The position numbers and the translations under genes are program-made. Below, piece by piece: positions 30,103-39,429 of a stretch of 64,000 bases of DNA. The notes under the pieces are model-generated. The model saw only the letters and a list, made by a program, of their open reading frames with translations. It had not been told where the DNA came from and did no database searches. Where the stretch lies: NCBI RefSeq assembly GCF_014217565.1, contig NZ_CP043661.1:5084001-5148000 (forward strand). Reading direction: 5' to 3'. How positions within the stretch are numbered: position 1 is the first letter of the stretch; each line of letters opens with the position of its first letter. The stretch is from Kribbella qitaiheensis. Its GTDB lineage: Bacteria; Actinomycetota; Actinomycetes; Propionibacteriales; Kribbellaceae.

Positions 30103-32118
30103 ATGAGGAGCTTTCTTGTGAGGTTGTGGAAATTCGTTCTGCCCGTTGTGGTTCTTGCGACCGGGGTGACTCCTGCTCAAGGGGTCAGCGACCAGACGGT
30201 GTCGTACCGCGGATACCAGGTGACCGTGCCTGCCGGCTGGCCCGTGGTCGACCTGGCGAAAGACCCGACCGCGTGCGTCCGGTACGACCGCCCGGCTGTG
30301 TATCTGGGCACCAGCAAGTCGCAAGCCGACTGCCCGGCGCACCTGGCCGGTCGCAGTGAAGGAATCGTTCTCGAGCCGCTGACCAAGCCCGCGCGCTCCA
30401 CTGATGGTGAGATCCAGGTCGCCTCGCAGGACGCCGGCGTACTGGCGACCGCGTACTACGCGCCTGGCGGCGAGCAGTCGGCTCGCAAGGTCCTCGGCAC
30501 TGCCCGTGTGACCTCGAAGTCGTTCCGTACCGCGGTGGCTCCCAAGGCAGTCGCCGCGCCTTCCGTAGTCGCCACCGGCGCGATCACCGGCGCCGCCTTC
30601 GACGCCTGCACAGCCCCTAGCCAGACCACCATGAACGCGTGGGCCGGATCGGCCTACAAGGCGGCCGGCATCTACATCAGCGGCGGACTGCGCGCCTGCG
30701 CGCAGCCGAACCTCACCCCGGACTGGGTGGCCGCGAACTCCGCCAACTGGCAGTTCCTCCTGATCGACGTCGGTATGCAGGCGCCCTGCACCACCTTCTC
30801 GAGCAAGATGTCCGCAGACCCGGCCACTGCCCGCAGCCAGGGACGCACCGCAGCTGCCAATGCCATCACCGCGGCCGAGGCCCTCGGCTTTACCCAGCGC
30901 AGCGCGATCTACAGCGACATCGAGGCGTACCCCTCGACCGCCGCGTGCAAGGCGTCCGTACTGTCCTACCTGAGCGGCTGGACCATCGAGCTGAACAGCC
31001 GCGGCTACCTCGGTGGCGCGTACGTCGGTGCTGCCTCTGGCGGCATCGATCTGAACGCCGCGTACAACGACACGGCCTACACCCGGCCGGACAACCTCTG
31101 GTTCGCCCGCTGGAACAACCTGCAAGTGATCACCGACGACAAGTACATCTCCAACAATTACTGGACGAACAGCCAGCGCGTGCATCAGTACGCCGGTAAC
31201 CAGTCAGAGACGATCAACGGCGTCACCATGAGCATCGACAAGAACTGGGTCAAGCTCACACCGCCGCCCGCGGCACTCACCAGCTTCACCGGCACCGGCG
31301 CGTACCTGTCCGCAAGCCTCCGCTGGCCAACACCGGCCGGCAGCCAGGTCGTAGTACGCCGCAATGTCGGCACGACCCCGCCCGCACTCCCGACTGTCGG
31401 AACTGCGGTCTACGCGGGAACAGCCAGCAGTGTGACAGCAACCGGACTCGGCAACGCGACCAGCCAAGCCTTCCGCGCCTGGGTGAAGGACAGCACCGGC
31501 AAGTTCGGCCCGCCGATCGACCTGCGTCTGACCGGTACCGGCTCGACCGTCGCCGCCAGCTCGTCGTCGATCGCGTACGGCGCCTCGGCAACCCTCTACA
31601 GCCGGGTGACCCGGGTGGACACCAAGGCCGGGCTCCCCGGCGTACAGATGTCGCTGTATGCGCGGGCCAAGAACGGCACCACCTTCGTCGAGGTCGCCAA
31701 GGCCACCTCGGATGCCAATGGCTCGGTCAGCGCAGTGGTCAAGCCGACGGTGTCCACTGTCTACGTGTGGGGCTACAACGGCTCGTCCACGATGCTGGGC
31801 TCACGGAGTGGCAACTACACCGTCGAGGTTCGCCCGACGATCACGGCGAACATCGGCTCCCCGTCGATCAAGCTGGGCGCGGCCACCGCGTTCTACGGCT
31901 ACCTGCGGCCCCAGCACCCGGGCACCACTGTCTACCTGCAGCGGCTGACCGGGACCAGCTGGCCGACCGTGGCCACCACCAAACTGAACACGACCGGTAA
32001 CTATGCGTTCAGCGTCAAGCCGACCGCTCGCGGCACCTTCAGCTACCGCGCCGTCTGGCTGGCCGACGCCGACCACGCCACCACGGTCAGCGTCACGAAG
32101 GTGCTCACAGTCGGCTGA
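30103..32118 (+). CDS. Secreted DUF1906 (glycoside-hydrolase-like) protein with C-terminal repeat domains
   Basis: 671 residues with a signal peptide (1-27). After a unique 125-residue N-terminal region, the DUF1906 TIM-barrel domain spans about 160-390: GAAFDACTAPSQTTMNAWAGSAYKAAGIYISGG, IYSDIEAYPSTAACKASVLSYLSGW and SQRVHQYAG. This is the Rv2525c-like fold related to GH25 lysozymes and is often exported. The C-terminal half has Ig-like Ser/Thr-rich repeats (two GSPSIKLGAATAFYGYL-like modules), suggesting cell-wall attachment. Catalytic Asp/Glu candidates sit in SDIEAY. It ends 6 bases from the convergent GT2 gene. Confidence 0.85.
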   Translation: MRSFLVRLWKFVLPVVVLATGVTPAQGVSDQTVSYRGYQVTVPAGWPVVDLAKDPTACVRYDRPAVYLGTSKSQADCPAHLAGRSEGIVLEPLTKPARSTDGEIQVASQDAGVLATAYYAPGGEQSARKVLGTARVTSKSFRTAVAPKAVAAPSVVATGAITGAAFDACTAPSQTTMNAWAGSAYKAAGIYISGGLRACAQPNLTPDWVAANSANWQFLLIDVGMQAPCTTFSSKMSADPATARSQGRTAAANAITAAEALGFTQRSAIYSDIEAYPSTAACKASVLSYLSGWTIELNSRGYLGGAYVGAASGGIDLNAAYNDTAYTRPDNLWFARWNNLQVITDDKYISNNYWTNSQRVHQYAGNQSETINGVTMSIDKNWVKLTPPPAALTSFTGTGAYLSASLRWPTPAGSQVVVRRNVGTTPPALPTVGTAVYAGTASSVTATGLGNATSQAFRAWVKDSTGKFGPPIDLRLTGTGSTVAASSSSIAYGASATLYSRVTRVDTKAGLPGVQMSLYARAKNGTTFVEVAKATSDANGSVSAVVKPTVSTVYVWGYNGSSTMLGSRSGNYTVEVRPTITANIGSPSIKLGAATAFYGYLRPQHPGTTVYLQRLTGTSWPTVATTKLNTTGNYAFSVKPTARGTFSYRAVWLADADHATTVSVTKVLTVG

Positions 32119-32124
32119 GAAGGA

Positions 32125-33582
32125 TCAAGGAGTAGCGCCGGCAGACCTCGGTGGAACGCCGAGGCTGCCGTAGCGCTCCATCCGTTGCCACCGGAGCCGC
32201 GAGCCTGCCAGTGCGGTGAAGACCGACTGAATGACCACGAGATACATCAGCTGCCGGTAGACGAGCTGCTGCAGCGGCAGGCTCCACAACGGTCCCCACT
32301 TCTCTCTGTCCAGCCAGAACGCGTAGACACCCATCCCGAACTGCAGAGCCAGGAACCCGGCCCACACCAGGCCGACCCGGACCGGGTCCAGGAAGACGAG
32401 TCCGTAGATGGCGAACACGTCCACCACCGGGGCCAGCAACGGCAGGAGAACCTGGAAGAGCAGCAGGTAGGTCAGGCCCCGGCGGCCGAGCTTGCCGGCC
32501 TGGCCGCCTTGGACCAGCGCGCCACGGTGCTTCCACATCGCCTGCAGCGTGCCGTAGCACCAGCGGTACCGCTGCCGCCACAGTGCGCCGAGCGAAGCAG
32601 GTGCCTCGGTCCAGGCTCGCGCGCGCTCCTCGTAGACGACCCGCCAGCCATCCCGGCACAGGGCCATCGTCAGGTCGGTGTCCTCGGCCAGGGTGACGTC
32701 GCTCAGTCCACCGATGCGATCGAGCGCGCTCCGCCGGAAACCGCCGACGGCGCCGGGGACGGTTGGCATGCACTCGGCCAGGTCGAACAGCCGCCGGTCG
32801 AGATTGAACCCGACGACGTACTCGATGTGCTGCCACCGGCCCAGCAGGCCACCGCGGTTGGCGACCTTCGCGTTGCCGGACACTGCTCCTACCGAAGGAT
32901 CGGCGAACGGTTGTACCAGCATCCGGACCGCGTCCGGCTCGAACACGGTGTCGCCGTCCACCATCACCACGAGTTCGTACGACGACGCCTGCAGGCCGGT
33001 GTTCAGGGCGGCCGGCTTGCCCGCGTTCGCCTGCCGGATCACCCGTACGCCGGGCAGCCCCAGCGACTCCACCAGCTCCGCGGTGCCGTCCGTCGATCCG
33101 TCGTCGACGACGATCACCTCGATCGGGTGATCCGAGGCGACCAGCGAACGGACCGCCGCCTCGATCCCCGCGCTCTCGTTGTAGGCGGGCACGATGACGG
33201 TGATCGGCTCAGTCACCGGATCGCCCCACGACCAGTACCTCTCGCGCGCATGCCGCCGGGCTGCGATCACCGTGGTCAGCGCCCGGAGAACGCTCAGCCC
33301 GCCGGCGACGTACAGCAGCCAGGTGATCACGTCGAGTGTGCCGTCACTCATCCGCATCGCCCCGATCACGGCCAGCCCACGGCCGCGCTCGACGGCGCCT
33401 GCCGAATGCACCGGCTGGGGCAGGCCGACGGCATCGCTGACCGTGGCGAACTGGAATCCGCGAGCCTTCAGAGCCGGGATCAGTTTCTGCAACGCCGCCA
33501 AGGTCTGGCTCCGGTCGCCGCCGGCATCATGCATCAGCAGCACCTGCCCGGCGGTGCCGCGCGGTGTCGAGTTCGCGATCAC
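32125..33582 (-). CDS. Family 2 glycosyltransferase, C-terminal part of a frame-shifted deacetylase/GT2 fusion
   Basis: 485 residues from GTG 33582. The first 90 residues (VLLMHDAGGDRSQTLAALQKLIPALKARGFQF) are really the end of a NodB deacetylase domain, not a glycosyltransferase start. The GT2 domain follows: ITVIVPAYNESAGIEAAVRSL, VIVVDDGSTDGT, MVDGDTVFEP, EDTDLTMALCRDGW and the QxxRW motif as QRYRWCYG, with several transmembrane helices at the end. This matches processive beta-glycan synthases. The frame is separated from the deacetylase part by one extra base, described in the findings. Confidence 0.85.
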   Translation of the reverse strand: MIANSTPRGTAGQVLLMHDAGGDRSQTLAALQKLIPALKARGFQFATVSDAVGLPQPVHSAGAVERGRGLAVIGAMRMSDGTLDVITWLLYVAGGLSVLRALTTVIAARRHARERYWSWGDPVTEPITVIVPAYNESAGIEAAVRSLVASDHPIEVIVVDDGSTDGTAELVESLGLPGVRVIRQANAGKPAALNTGLQASSYELVVMVDGDTVFEPDAVRMLVQPFADPSVGAVSGNAKVANRGGLLGRWQHIEYVVGFNLDRRLFDLAECMPTVPGAVGGFRRSALDRIGGLSDVTLAEDTDLTMALCRDGWRVVYEERARAWTEAPASLGALWRQRYRWCYGTLQAMWKHRGALVQGGQAGKLGRRGLTYLLLFQVLLPLLAPVVDVFAIYGLVFLDPVRVGLVWAGFLALQFGMGVYAFWLDREKWGPLWSLPLQQLVYRQLMYLVVIQSVFTALAGSRLRWQRMERYGSLGVPPRSAGATP

Positions 33583-34261
33583 GCGGGCCGTGCCGGGGCC
33601 GGCGCCAGTCCTCGCTGTCCTGCGTGGTCAGGACGGTCAGGTAGCCCGCGTCCCTGGCGTGCTTGATCGACGACCAGTCCGCATTGGTCAGCGCGTCGGG
33701 TTCGGACGAGTACGGCGGTCGCAGCAGTGGCGTACTGACCCCGGTGGCGCCGGCCAGAATCAGCTGGCTCTGCCGGAGCTCGAGGGAGCTCCGCCAGCCC
33801 GGCACGGTGCTCAGATTCGCGTGGGTGAAGGTGTGAACACCGATTTGGTGGCCCTCAGCAACGATTCGGCGAGCGAGCTCCGGGTGTGCGGCGACCTCGG
33901 CGCCGACCACGAAGAAGGTCGCCTTGACGTGCTGGGCGCGGAGCAGGTCGAGCACTTCCGGGGTCCAGGTGGGATCCGGCCCGTCGTCGAACGTGATCGC
34001 GATCGTTCTGGCCTTCGGCCGTACCGAGCGGACGTCCCCGGTGCCGGCATCGATCACCGGGCCACCTCTGGCGACGGCTGCCGGTACTGCGTTGTGCGGA
34101 CCCTTGGCGACCGCCTCGCCGTCCGGTGTGGTGCCGTACAAGTGATGGGTGTAACCGTGCAACAGCAGCGCGCCTGACAGACAGGCGAGGAGGACGGTGA
34201 GCATCACCCAGTGGGTCCGCAGCGGGACCTGACGGGCCCGCCGGGCGACTCGGCGGCTCAC
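33527..34261 (-). CDS. Polysaccharide deacetylase (NodB) domain, N-terminal part of the frame-shifted fusion
   Basis: 244 residues. A cytoplasmic basic start and one transmembrane helix (LTVLLACLSGALLLHGYTH) lead into the NodB fold: TIAITFDDGPDPTWTPEVLDLL (metal-binding Asp), FFVVGAEVAAHPEL, IGVHTFTHANLS (two metal His) and LRPPYSSEPDALT. The C-terminal 25 residues after QDSEDWRRP are out of frame and unrelated. Read one base later, the sequence continues as the deacetylase and then GT2. Expected intact length is about 710 residues. Confidence 0.82.
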   Translation of the reverse strand: MSRRVARRARQVPLRTHWVMLTVLLACLSGALLLHGYTHHLYGTTPDGEAVAKGPHNAVPAAVARGGPVIDAGTGDVRSVRPKARTIAITFDDGPDPTWTPEVLDLLRAQHVKATFFVVGAEVAAHPELARRIVAEGHQIGVHTFTHANLSTVPGWRSSLELRQSQLILAGATGVSTPLLRPPYSSEPDALTNADWSSIKHARDAGYLTVLTTQDSEDWRRPRHGPRDRELDTARHRRAGAADA

Positions 34262-34764
34262 GGCTTGGACGGCGACTTGGTGCGTCCGGGCGGCGCGGTC
34301 GGCTTCCCGTGCCCCGGTGTCTGCTCCGGCGGACCGGGGGTGATGGTGGGCGTGACGCTGCTGGTCGGCTGCGGCGTCGTGGTGGGCTGCGCCGTCGTGG
34401 TCGGCTGTGTCGAGGCCGGACCGGCGGGGGGCGGCTGGGTCGGGTGGTCCCCCGCCGTCGGCTCGGTGGAGGACCGGGCGGTCTCTCCGGGCTCAGGAGT
34501 CTCCACAGCCCGGATCGGCCCCGGCGTGACCCGTGGCGCGGGCTGGTGCTTGGCGGCCTCGGGCAGTGGGATCAAAGGTGTGTCCACCCGTGGCCCACCC
34601 AGCAGGCTGCTGGTCAGCAACACCAGATAGCCGACCGCCGGTACGGCGAGCCAGACCGCGGTTCGACGGATCCTGCGGTGACGCTGCCCGGTCGAGTCGA
34701 CGAATACCGGACTGCGGGTGGAGGGCGACTTCACAAACGCGGGATCATACTCGGTTACTGCCAA
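34258..34764 (-). CDS. Membrane protein with Pro/Thr-rich extracytoplasmic tail
   Basis: 168 residues. A basic N-terminal segment (GQRHRRIRR) precedes one transmembrane helix (WLAVPAVGYLVLLTSSLLGG), then about 100 residues rich in Pro, Thr and Ser with PTTTAQPTTTPQPT, probably a wall-spanning linker. No domain recognised. Its stop overlaps the start of the deacetylase gene by 4 bases (ATGA), so it belongs to the same glycan-synthesis unit. Confidence 0.7.
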   Translation of the reverse strand: MAVTEYDPAFVKSPSTRSPVFVDSTGQRHRRIRRTAVWLAVPAVGYLVLLTSSLLGGPRVDTPLIPLPEAAKHQPAPRVTPGPIRAVETPEPGETARSSTEPTAGDHPTQPPPAGPASTQPTTTAQPTTTPQPTSSVTPTITPGPPEQTPGHGKPTAPPGRTKSPSKP

Positions 34765-34878
34765 GTCAGGCAGTCGTCAGCTGAGGGGTTCCCCGCGGCC
34801 GGCCTTCGCCGGTGAACTTTCGGGACGAAAACCCGCCGCGGTTCTTCGTGTGGGGGGAGGGGTGGCTACTGTCGTCGG

Positions 34879-36996
34879 GTGCAGAAATGGCCTGGTCGTC
34901 CCTATCCCCTCGGAGCCACGTATGACGGTTCCGGTACGAACTTCGCGTTGTTCTCGGAGGTTGCCGAGCAAGTCGATCTGGCGTTGATCGGTGATGACGG
35001 TTCCGAGCAGTTGATCCAGTTGACCGAGGTGGACGGGTTCGTCTGGCACGCGTATCTGCCCTCGGTCCAGCCGGGGCAGCGCTACGGCTACCGGGTCCAT
35101 GGCCCGTACAGCCCGGCGGAGGGGCATCGGTGCAACCCGTCGAAGCTGCTGCTGGATCCGTATGCGAAGGCGATCGACGGGCAGGTCGATGCCGACGAGT
35201 CACTGTTCAGTTACCGGTTCGACAAGCCGGCCGAACTGAACACGATGGACAACCGTGGTCACACCATGTTGTCGGTGGTGACGAACCCGTTCTTCGACTG
35301 GGGCAACGACCGGCCGCCGGGCCACGACTATCACCAGACGGTGATCTACGAGGCTCATGTGAAGGGCCTGACCAAGACGCATCCGGGCCTGCCGGAGGAG
35401 ATCCGCGGCACGTACGCCGGGATGGCGCATCCGGCGATCATCGATCACCTCAAGGACCTGGGGGTGACGGCGGTGGAGTTGATGCCGGTGCACCAGTTCG
35501 CCCAGGACGGTCATCTGCAGGAGAACGGCCTGTCGAACTATTGGGGCTACAACACGATCGGTTTCTTCGCCCCGCACAACGCCTACTCCTCGAACGGTAC
35601 CCGCGGCCAGCAGGTGACCGAGTTCAAGACGATGGTGCAGGCGCTGCACGAGGCCGGCATCGAGGTGATCCTCGACGTGGTCTACAACCACACGGCCGAG
35701 GGCAACGAGATGGGCCCGACGCTGTCGTTCAAGGGGATCGACAACGCGGCGTACTACCGGCTGGTGGATTCGGACAGGTCGCACTACTACGACACCACCG
35801 GCACCGGGAACAGCCTGCTGATGCGGCACCCGCACGTGCTGCAGCTGATCATGGACTCGCTGCGCTACTGGGTGACCGAGATGCACGTGGACGGGTTCCG
35901 GTTCGACCTGGCCTCCACGCTGGCCCGCCAGTTCCACGAGGTGGACCGGCTGTCGGCGTTCTTCGACCTGGTCCAGCAGGACCCGGTGGTGAGCCAGGTG
36001 AAGCTGATCGCGGAGCCGTGGGACGTCGGTGACGGCGGCTACCAGGTGGGGAACTTCCCGCCGTTGTGGACGGAGTGGAACGGCAAGTACCGCGACACCG
36101 TGCGGGATTTCTGGCGCGGCGAGAAGTACACGCTGGCCGAGTTCGGGTCGCGGCTGACCGGCTCGTCGGACCTCTACCGCGACGACAGCCGCCGCCCGCT
36201 GGCGAGCATCAACTTCGTCACCGCGCACGACGGTTTCACCCTGCGTGACCTGGTCTCGTACAACGACAAGCACAATGACGCGAACCACGAGGGCGGCAAC
36301 GACGGCGAGAACCACAACCGCTCTTGGAACTGCGGTGCCGAGGGCGAGACCGACGACGCCGAGGTGCGCAAGCTGCGGGCCAAGCAGCAGCGCAACTTCC
36401 TGACCACATTGATGATCTCGCAGGGTGTTCCGATGCTCGCGCACGGTGACGAGCTGGGCCGCAGCCAGTCGGGCAACAACAACGTCTACTGCCAAGACAA
36501 CGAGCTCGCCTGGGTGAACTGGGACCTCACCGAGGAGCAGAAGGACCTGCTGGAGTTCACCGGCAGCCTGGTCCGGCTCCGCAACGACCACCCCGTACTG
36601 CGCCGGCGCAGATTCTTCCACGGCGACACGGGGGTCGACGGGCTGGGCGACCTGGTCTGGTTCACCCCGGCCGGGCAAGAGATGCAGGCCAACGACTGGA
36701 GCCGCGACGACGCCCGGGCTGTCGCGGTCTTCCTCAACGGCGACGCCATCTCCGAGCCCGACCCGCGCGGGGAGCCGGTGGTGGATGACTCGTTCCTGAT
36801 CCTGCTCAACAGCAACTACGAAGCACAAGAGTTCCTGCTGCCGCCGAAGGAGTACGGCGAGGCATGGACGGTTGTGGTGGACACCATCCGCCCGACCGGC
36901 CGCGCCAACGAGGAGGAACACGCCGCCGGCAGCACGGTCCGGATCGAGGCCCACGGCACGCTGGTTTTGACCCGCCCGCGGCAGGGCACCGCATGA
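34879..36996 (+). CDS. glgX: Glycogen debranching enzyme GlgX/TreX
   Basis: 705 residues. CBM48 domain at about 1-150 (RPYPLGATYDGSGTNFALFSEVAEQVDLAL), GH13 barrel after that. Nucleophile in FRFDLAS, acid/base Glu in LIAEPWD, transition-state Asp in FVTAHDGFT. It hydrolyses alpha-1,6 branch points of phosphorylase-limited glycogen. GTG 34879 is the start, with TACTGT six bases upstream (leaderless). Its stop overlaps treY by 4 bases. In this operon it plays the TreX role, releasing linear maltodextrins for TreY. Confidence 0.95.
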   Translation: MQKWPGRPYPLGATYDGSGTNFALFSEVAEQVDLALIGDDGSEQLIQLTEVDGFVWHAYLPSVQPGQRYGYRVHGPYSPAEGHRCNPSKLLLDPYAKAIDGQVDADESLFSYRFDKPAELNTMDNRGHTMLSVVTNPFFDWGNDRPPGHDYHQTVIYEAHVKGLTKTHPGLPEEIRGTYAGMAHPAIIDHLKDLGVTAVELMPVHQFAQDGHLQENGLSNYWGYNTIGFFAPHNAYSSNGTRGQQVTEFKTMVQALHEAGIEVILDVVYNHTAEGNEMGPTLSFKGIDNAAYYRLVDSDRSHYYDTTGTGNSLLMRHPHVLQLIMDSLRYWVTEMHVDGFRFDLASTLARQFHEVDRLSAFFDLVQQDPVVSQVKLIAEPWDVGDGGYQVGNFPPLWTEWNGKYRDTVRDFWRGEKYTLAEFGSRLTGSSDLYRDDSRRPLASINFVTAHDGFTLRDLVSYNDKHNDANHEGGNDGENHNRSWNCGAEGETDDAEVRKLRAKQQRNFLTTLMISQGVPMLAHGDELGRSQSGNNNVYCQDNELAWVNWDLTEEQKDLLEFTGSLVRLRNDHPVLRRRRFFHGDTGVDGLGDLVWFTPAGQEMQANDWSRDDARAVAVFLNGDAISEPDPRGEPVVDDSFLILLNSNYEAQEFLLPPKEYGEAWTVVVDTIRPTGRANEEEHAAGSTVRIEAHGTLVLTRPRQGTA

Positions 36997-39428
36997 CGGT
37001 GCCCTTTCCCACCCCACCCCACCACTCCGGTCACCCGCAGGCCACCTACCGACTGCAGCTTCACGCCGGGTTCGGGTTCGACGACGCCGCCGAGGTCGTC
37101 TCGTACCTGCACAATCTCGGGATCTCGCATGCCTACCTGTCCCCGATCCTGCAGGCCGCGCCCGGGTCCACGCACGGGTACGACGTGGTCGACCATTCCA
37201 GGTTGTCGGAGCAGGCCGGTGGTCGCGAGGCCTTCGACCGGCTGGCCGCGGCCCTGGCGGATCACCGGATGGGCGCGATCGCGGACGTAGTACCGAACCA
37301 TGTCGCGGTGCCGACGCCCGCACGGCTGAACGCGGCGCTGTGGTCGGTACTGCGCGACGGCCCGACTTCGCCGTACGCGGAGTGGTTCGATGTCGACTGG
37401 GGTGCCGGGAACCAGCCGCTGCTGATGGCAGTGCTCGGGCAGCGCATCGGCAAGGTGCTCGCTGACGGTGAGCTGTCGGTCGATGGCGATGTACTGCGGT
37501 ACTACGAGCACGAGTACCCGCTACGGCCTGGTACCGAGACGCTACCGATCGCCGAACTGGTCACCGAGCAGTGGTATCGCCTCGCGCACTGGCGGGTCGC
37601 AGACGAGGAGCTGAACTACCGGCGCTTCTTCGACGTCGACACGCTCGCTGCTGTCCGGGTGGAGAACCGCGAGGTCTTCGAGGCCACCCACGAGCTGCTG
37701 TTCGAGTTGCTGCACGAGGGGAAGCTCAACGGTTTCCGCATCGATCACCCGGACGGCCTGGCCGATCCGCGCGGCTATCTGCGCCGACTGGCCGAGCGCA
37801 CGGGCGGTGCGTGGGTCGTGGTGGAGAAAATCCTCGAAGGCGACGAGGAGCTGCCTGGTGATTGGCCCTGCGCCGGCACTACCGGGTACGACGCTCTGCT
37901 GCGAGTCGGCGGGCTGTTCGTCGACCCGGCCGGAGCCGCTCCGCTCGCCGCGTTCCACTCGGAGCTGACTGGCGAGCCGGCCGACTTCGCCCCGGTGGTG
38001 GAGCAGGCCAAGCGCGAGGTGGTGCGGCACGGGCAGTACGCCGAGGTGCATCGGCTGGTGGAGCTGCTGGCCCGGATCTGCCAGGACGACGTCCGGCTGC
38101 GTGACCACACGCGGCGGGCCTTCCATGAGGTCGTCGTCGAGCTGCTGGTGAACTTCGACCGGTACCGCGCGTACGTAGTACCGGGTGAGCAGCCGCCGCC
38201 GACCGCGATACATGCACTGGATCACGCGGTCGAGCTGGCGCGGCGCAACCTGGACGACGAGCAGCAGGAGACGCTGGAGCTCGTGCGGGATCTCTTGCTG
38301 GGCAGGGAAGCCGGTACTGCGAGCCGGATCGACGAGGATGCCAGGCATGAGCTGATCGTCCGGTTCCAGCAGACCTGTGGACCCGTGATGGCGAAGGGGA
38401 TCGAGGACACCGCGTTCTACCGGTGGTTCCGGCTCTCGTCGCTGAACGAGGTCGGTGGGGATCCCGCCCACTTCGGCGTCTCGCCGGAGGAGTTCCACGC
38501 GTACGCGGCCCGTCTGAACCAGCGCTGGCCGCGCACGATGACAACGCTTTCCACGCATGACACCAAGCGCTCCGAGGACGTTCGGGCCCGGCTGGCAGTG
38601 CTCTCGGAGCAGCCTGCCGCCTGGGCGGAGGCGGTGCGCTCGTGGCGATCACTGGCGGACGACCATCGCGATGCCAAGCTCGACGGCAGCACGGAGTACC
38701 TGGTCTGGCAGACGTTGTTCGGCACCTGGGACGACGGGCCGCTCGCCGAGGACCGGCTGCAGGCCTATCTGCAGAAGGCGATCCGCGAGGCGAAGCGCCA
38801 TACGAGCTGGACGTCGGCGGACTCGGAGTACGAGGAGGCCGTCGCTGCCTTCGCGACGAGGGTCCTGGCTGACCAGGCGGTGCTGGAGTCCGTACGCCGG
38901 TTCGCTGACTCGCAGGCGGAGTACGTCAGGGCAGCCACGCTCGGGCAGAAGCTGGTGCAGCTCACGATGCCGGGTGTCCCAGATGTCTACCAGGGCAGCG
39001 AATTCGTGGATCTGTCGCTGGTCGACCCGGACAACCGCAGGCCGGTGGACTACTCGCAGCGGATCGCTCGACTGGCCCGGCTCGACGACGGCGCTCGTCC
39101 TGATGGGCTGGCCGACGAGAAGCTACTGGTCACCTCACGAGCCTTGCGGTTGCGGCGGCAGGAGCCAGAGGCGTTCGCAGGGTCCTACAAGCCACTGCCG
39201 ACCTCCAGTGGGCACGCTGTCGCGTTTGCTCGCGGGGACGCGACTGTGACGATCGCGACCCGGCTGCCGGTTGCTCTGCATCGGCTGGGCGGGTGGGGCG
39301 ACAGCACCGTCGTACTGCCCGAAGGGAGCTGGCAGGACGTGTTAAGTGGGCGTCCGATGGGTAGTGGAGCGGCTCGGATTCACGAGCTGCTGGCAGACTT
39401 CCCGGTGGCGTTGCTGGCTAGGAGCTGA
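36993..39428 (+). CDS. treY: Malto-oligosyltrehalose synthase TreY
   Basis: 811 residues from ATG 36993, overlapping glgX. Converts the reducing end of maltodextrins into an alpha,alpha-1,1 trehalose linkage. ATYRLQLHAGFGFDDAAEVVSYL at the start, GAIADVVPNHVA, FRIDHPDGLADP (nucleophile), WVVVEKILEGDE (acid/base) and VPDVYQGSEFVDLSLVDPDNRRPVDY are diagnostic. Codon 784 is TTA (39342-39344), the rare leucine codon read by a bldA-type tRNA in actinobacteria. The next gene starts 2 bases after its stop. Confidence 0.95.
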   Translation: MTVPFPTPPHHSGHPQATYRLQLHAGFGFDDAAEVVSYLHNLGISHAYLSPILQAAPGSTHGYDVVDHSRLSEQAGGREAFDRLAAALADHRMGAIADVVPNHVAVPTPARLNAALWSVLRDGPTSPYAEWFDVDWGAGNQPLLMAVLGQRIGKVLADGELSVDGDVLRYYEHEYPLRPGTETLPIAELVTEQWYRLAHWRVADEELNYRRFFDVDTLAAVRVENREVFEATHELLFELLHEGKLNGFRIDHPDGLADPRGYLRRLAERTGGAWVVVEKILEGDEELPGDWPCAGTTGYDALLRVGGLFVDPAGAAPLAAFHSELTGEPADFAPVVEQAKREVVRHGQYAEVHRLVELLARICQDDVRLRDHTRRAFHEVVVELLVNFDRYRAYVVPGEQPPPTAIHALDHAVELARRNLDDEQQETLELVRDLLLGREAGTASRIDEDARHELIVRFQQTCGPVMAKGIEDTAFYRWFRLSSLNEVGGDPAHFGVSPEEFHAYAARLNQRWPRTMTTLSTHDTKRSEDVRARLAVLSEQPAAWAEAVRSWRSLADDHRDAKLDGSTEYLVWQTLFGTWDDGPLAEDRLQAYLQKAIREAKRHTSWTSADSEYEEAVAAFATRVLADQAVLESVRRFADSQAEYVRAATLGQKLVQLTMPGVPDVYQGSEFVDLSLVDPDNRRPVDYSQRIARLARLDDGARPDGLADEKLLVTSRALRLRRQEPEAFAGSYKPLPTSSGHAVAFARGDATVTIATRLPVALHRLGGWGDSTVVLPEGSWQDVLSGRPMGSGAARIHELLADFPVALLARS

Positions 39429-39429
39429 C

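Noticed and set aside
35200..37323. A 707-codon minus-strand open frame opposite glgX
   Set aside because: Composition is Val/Arg/His-rich without motifs, and glgX on the plus strand is unambiguous.
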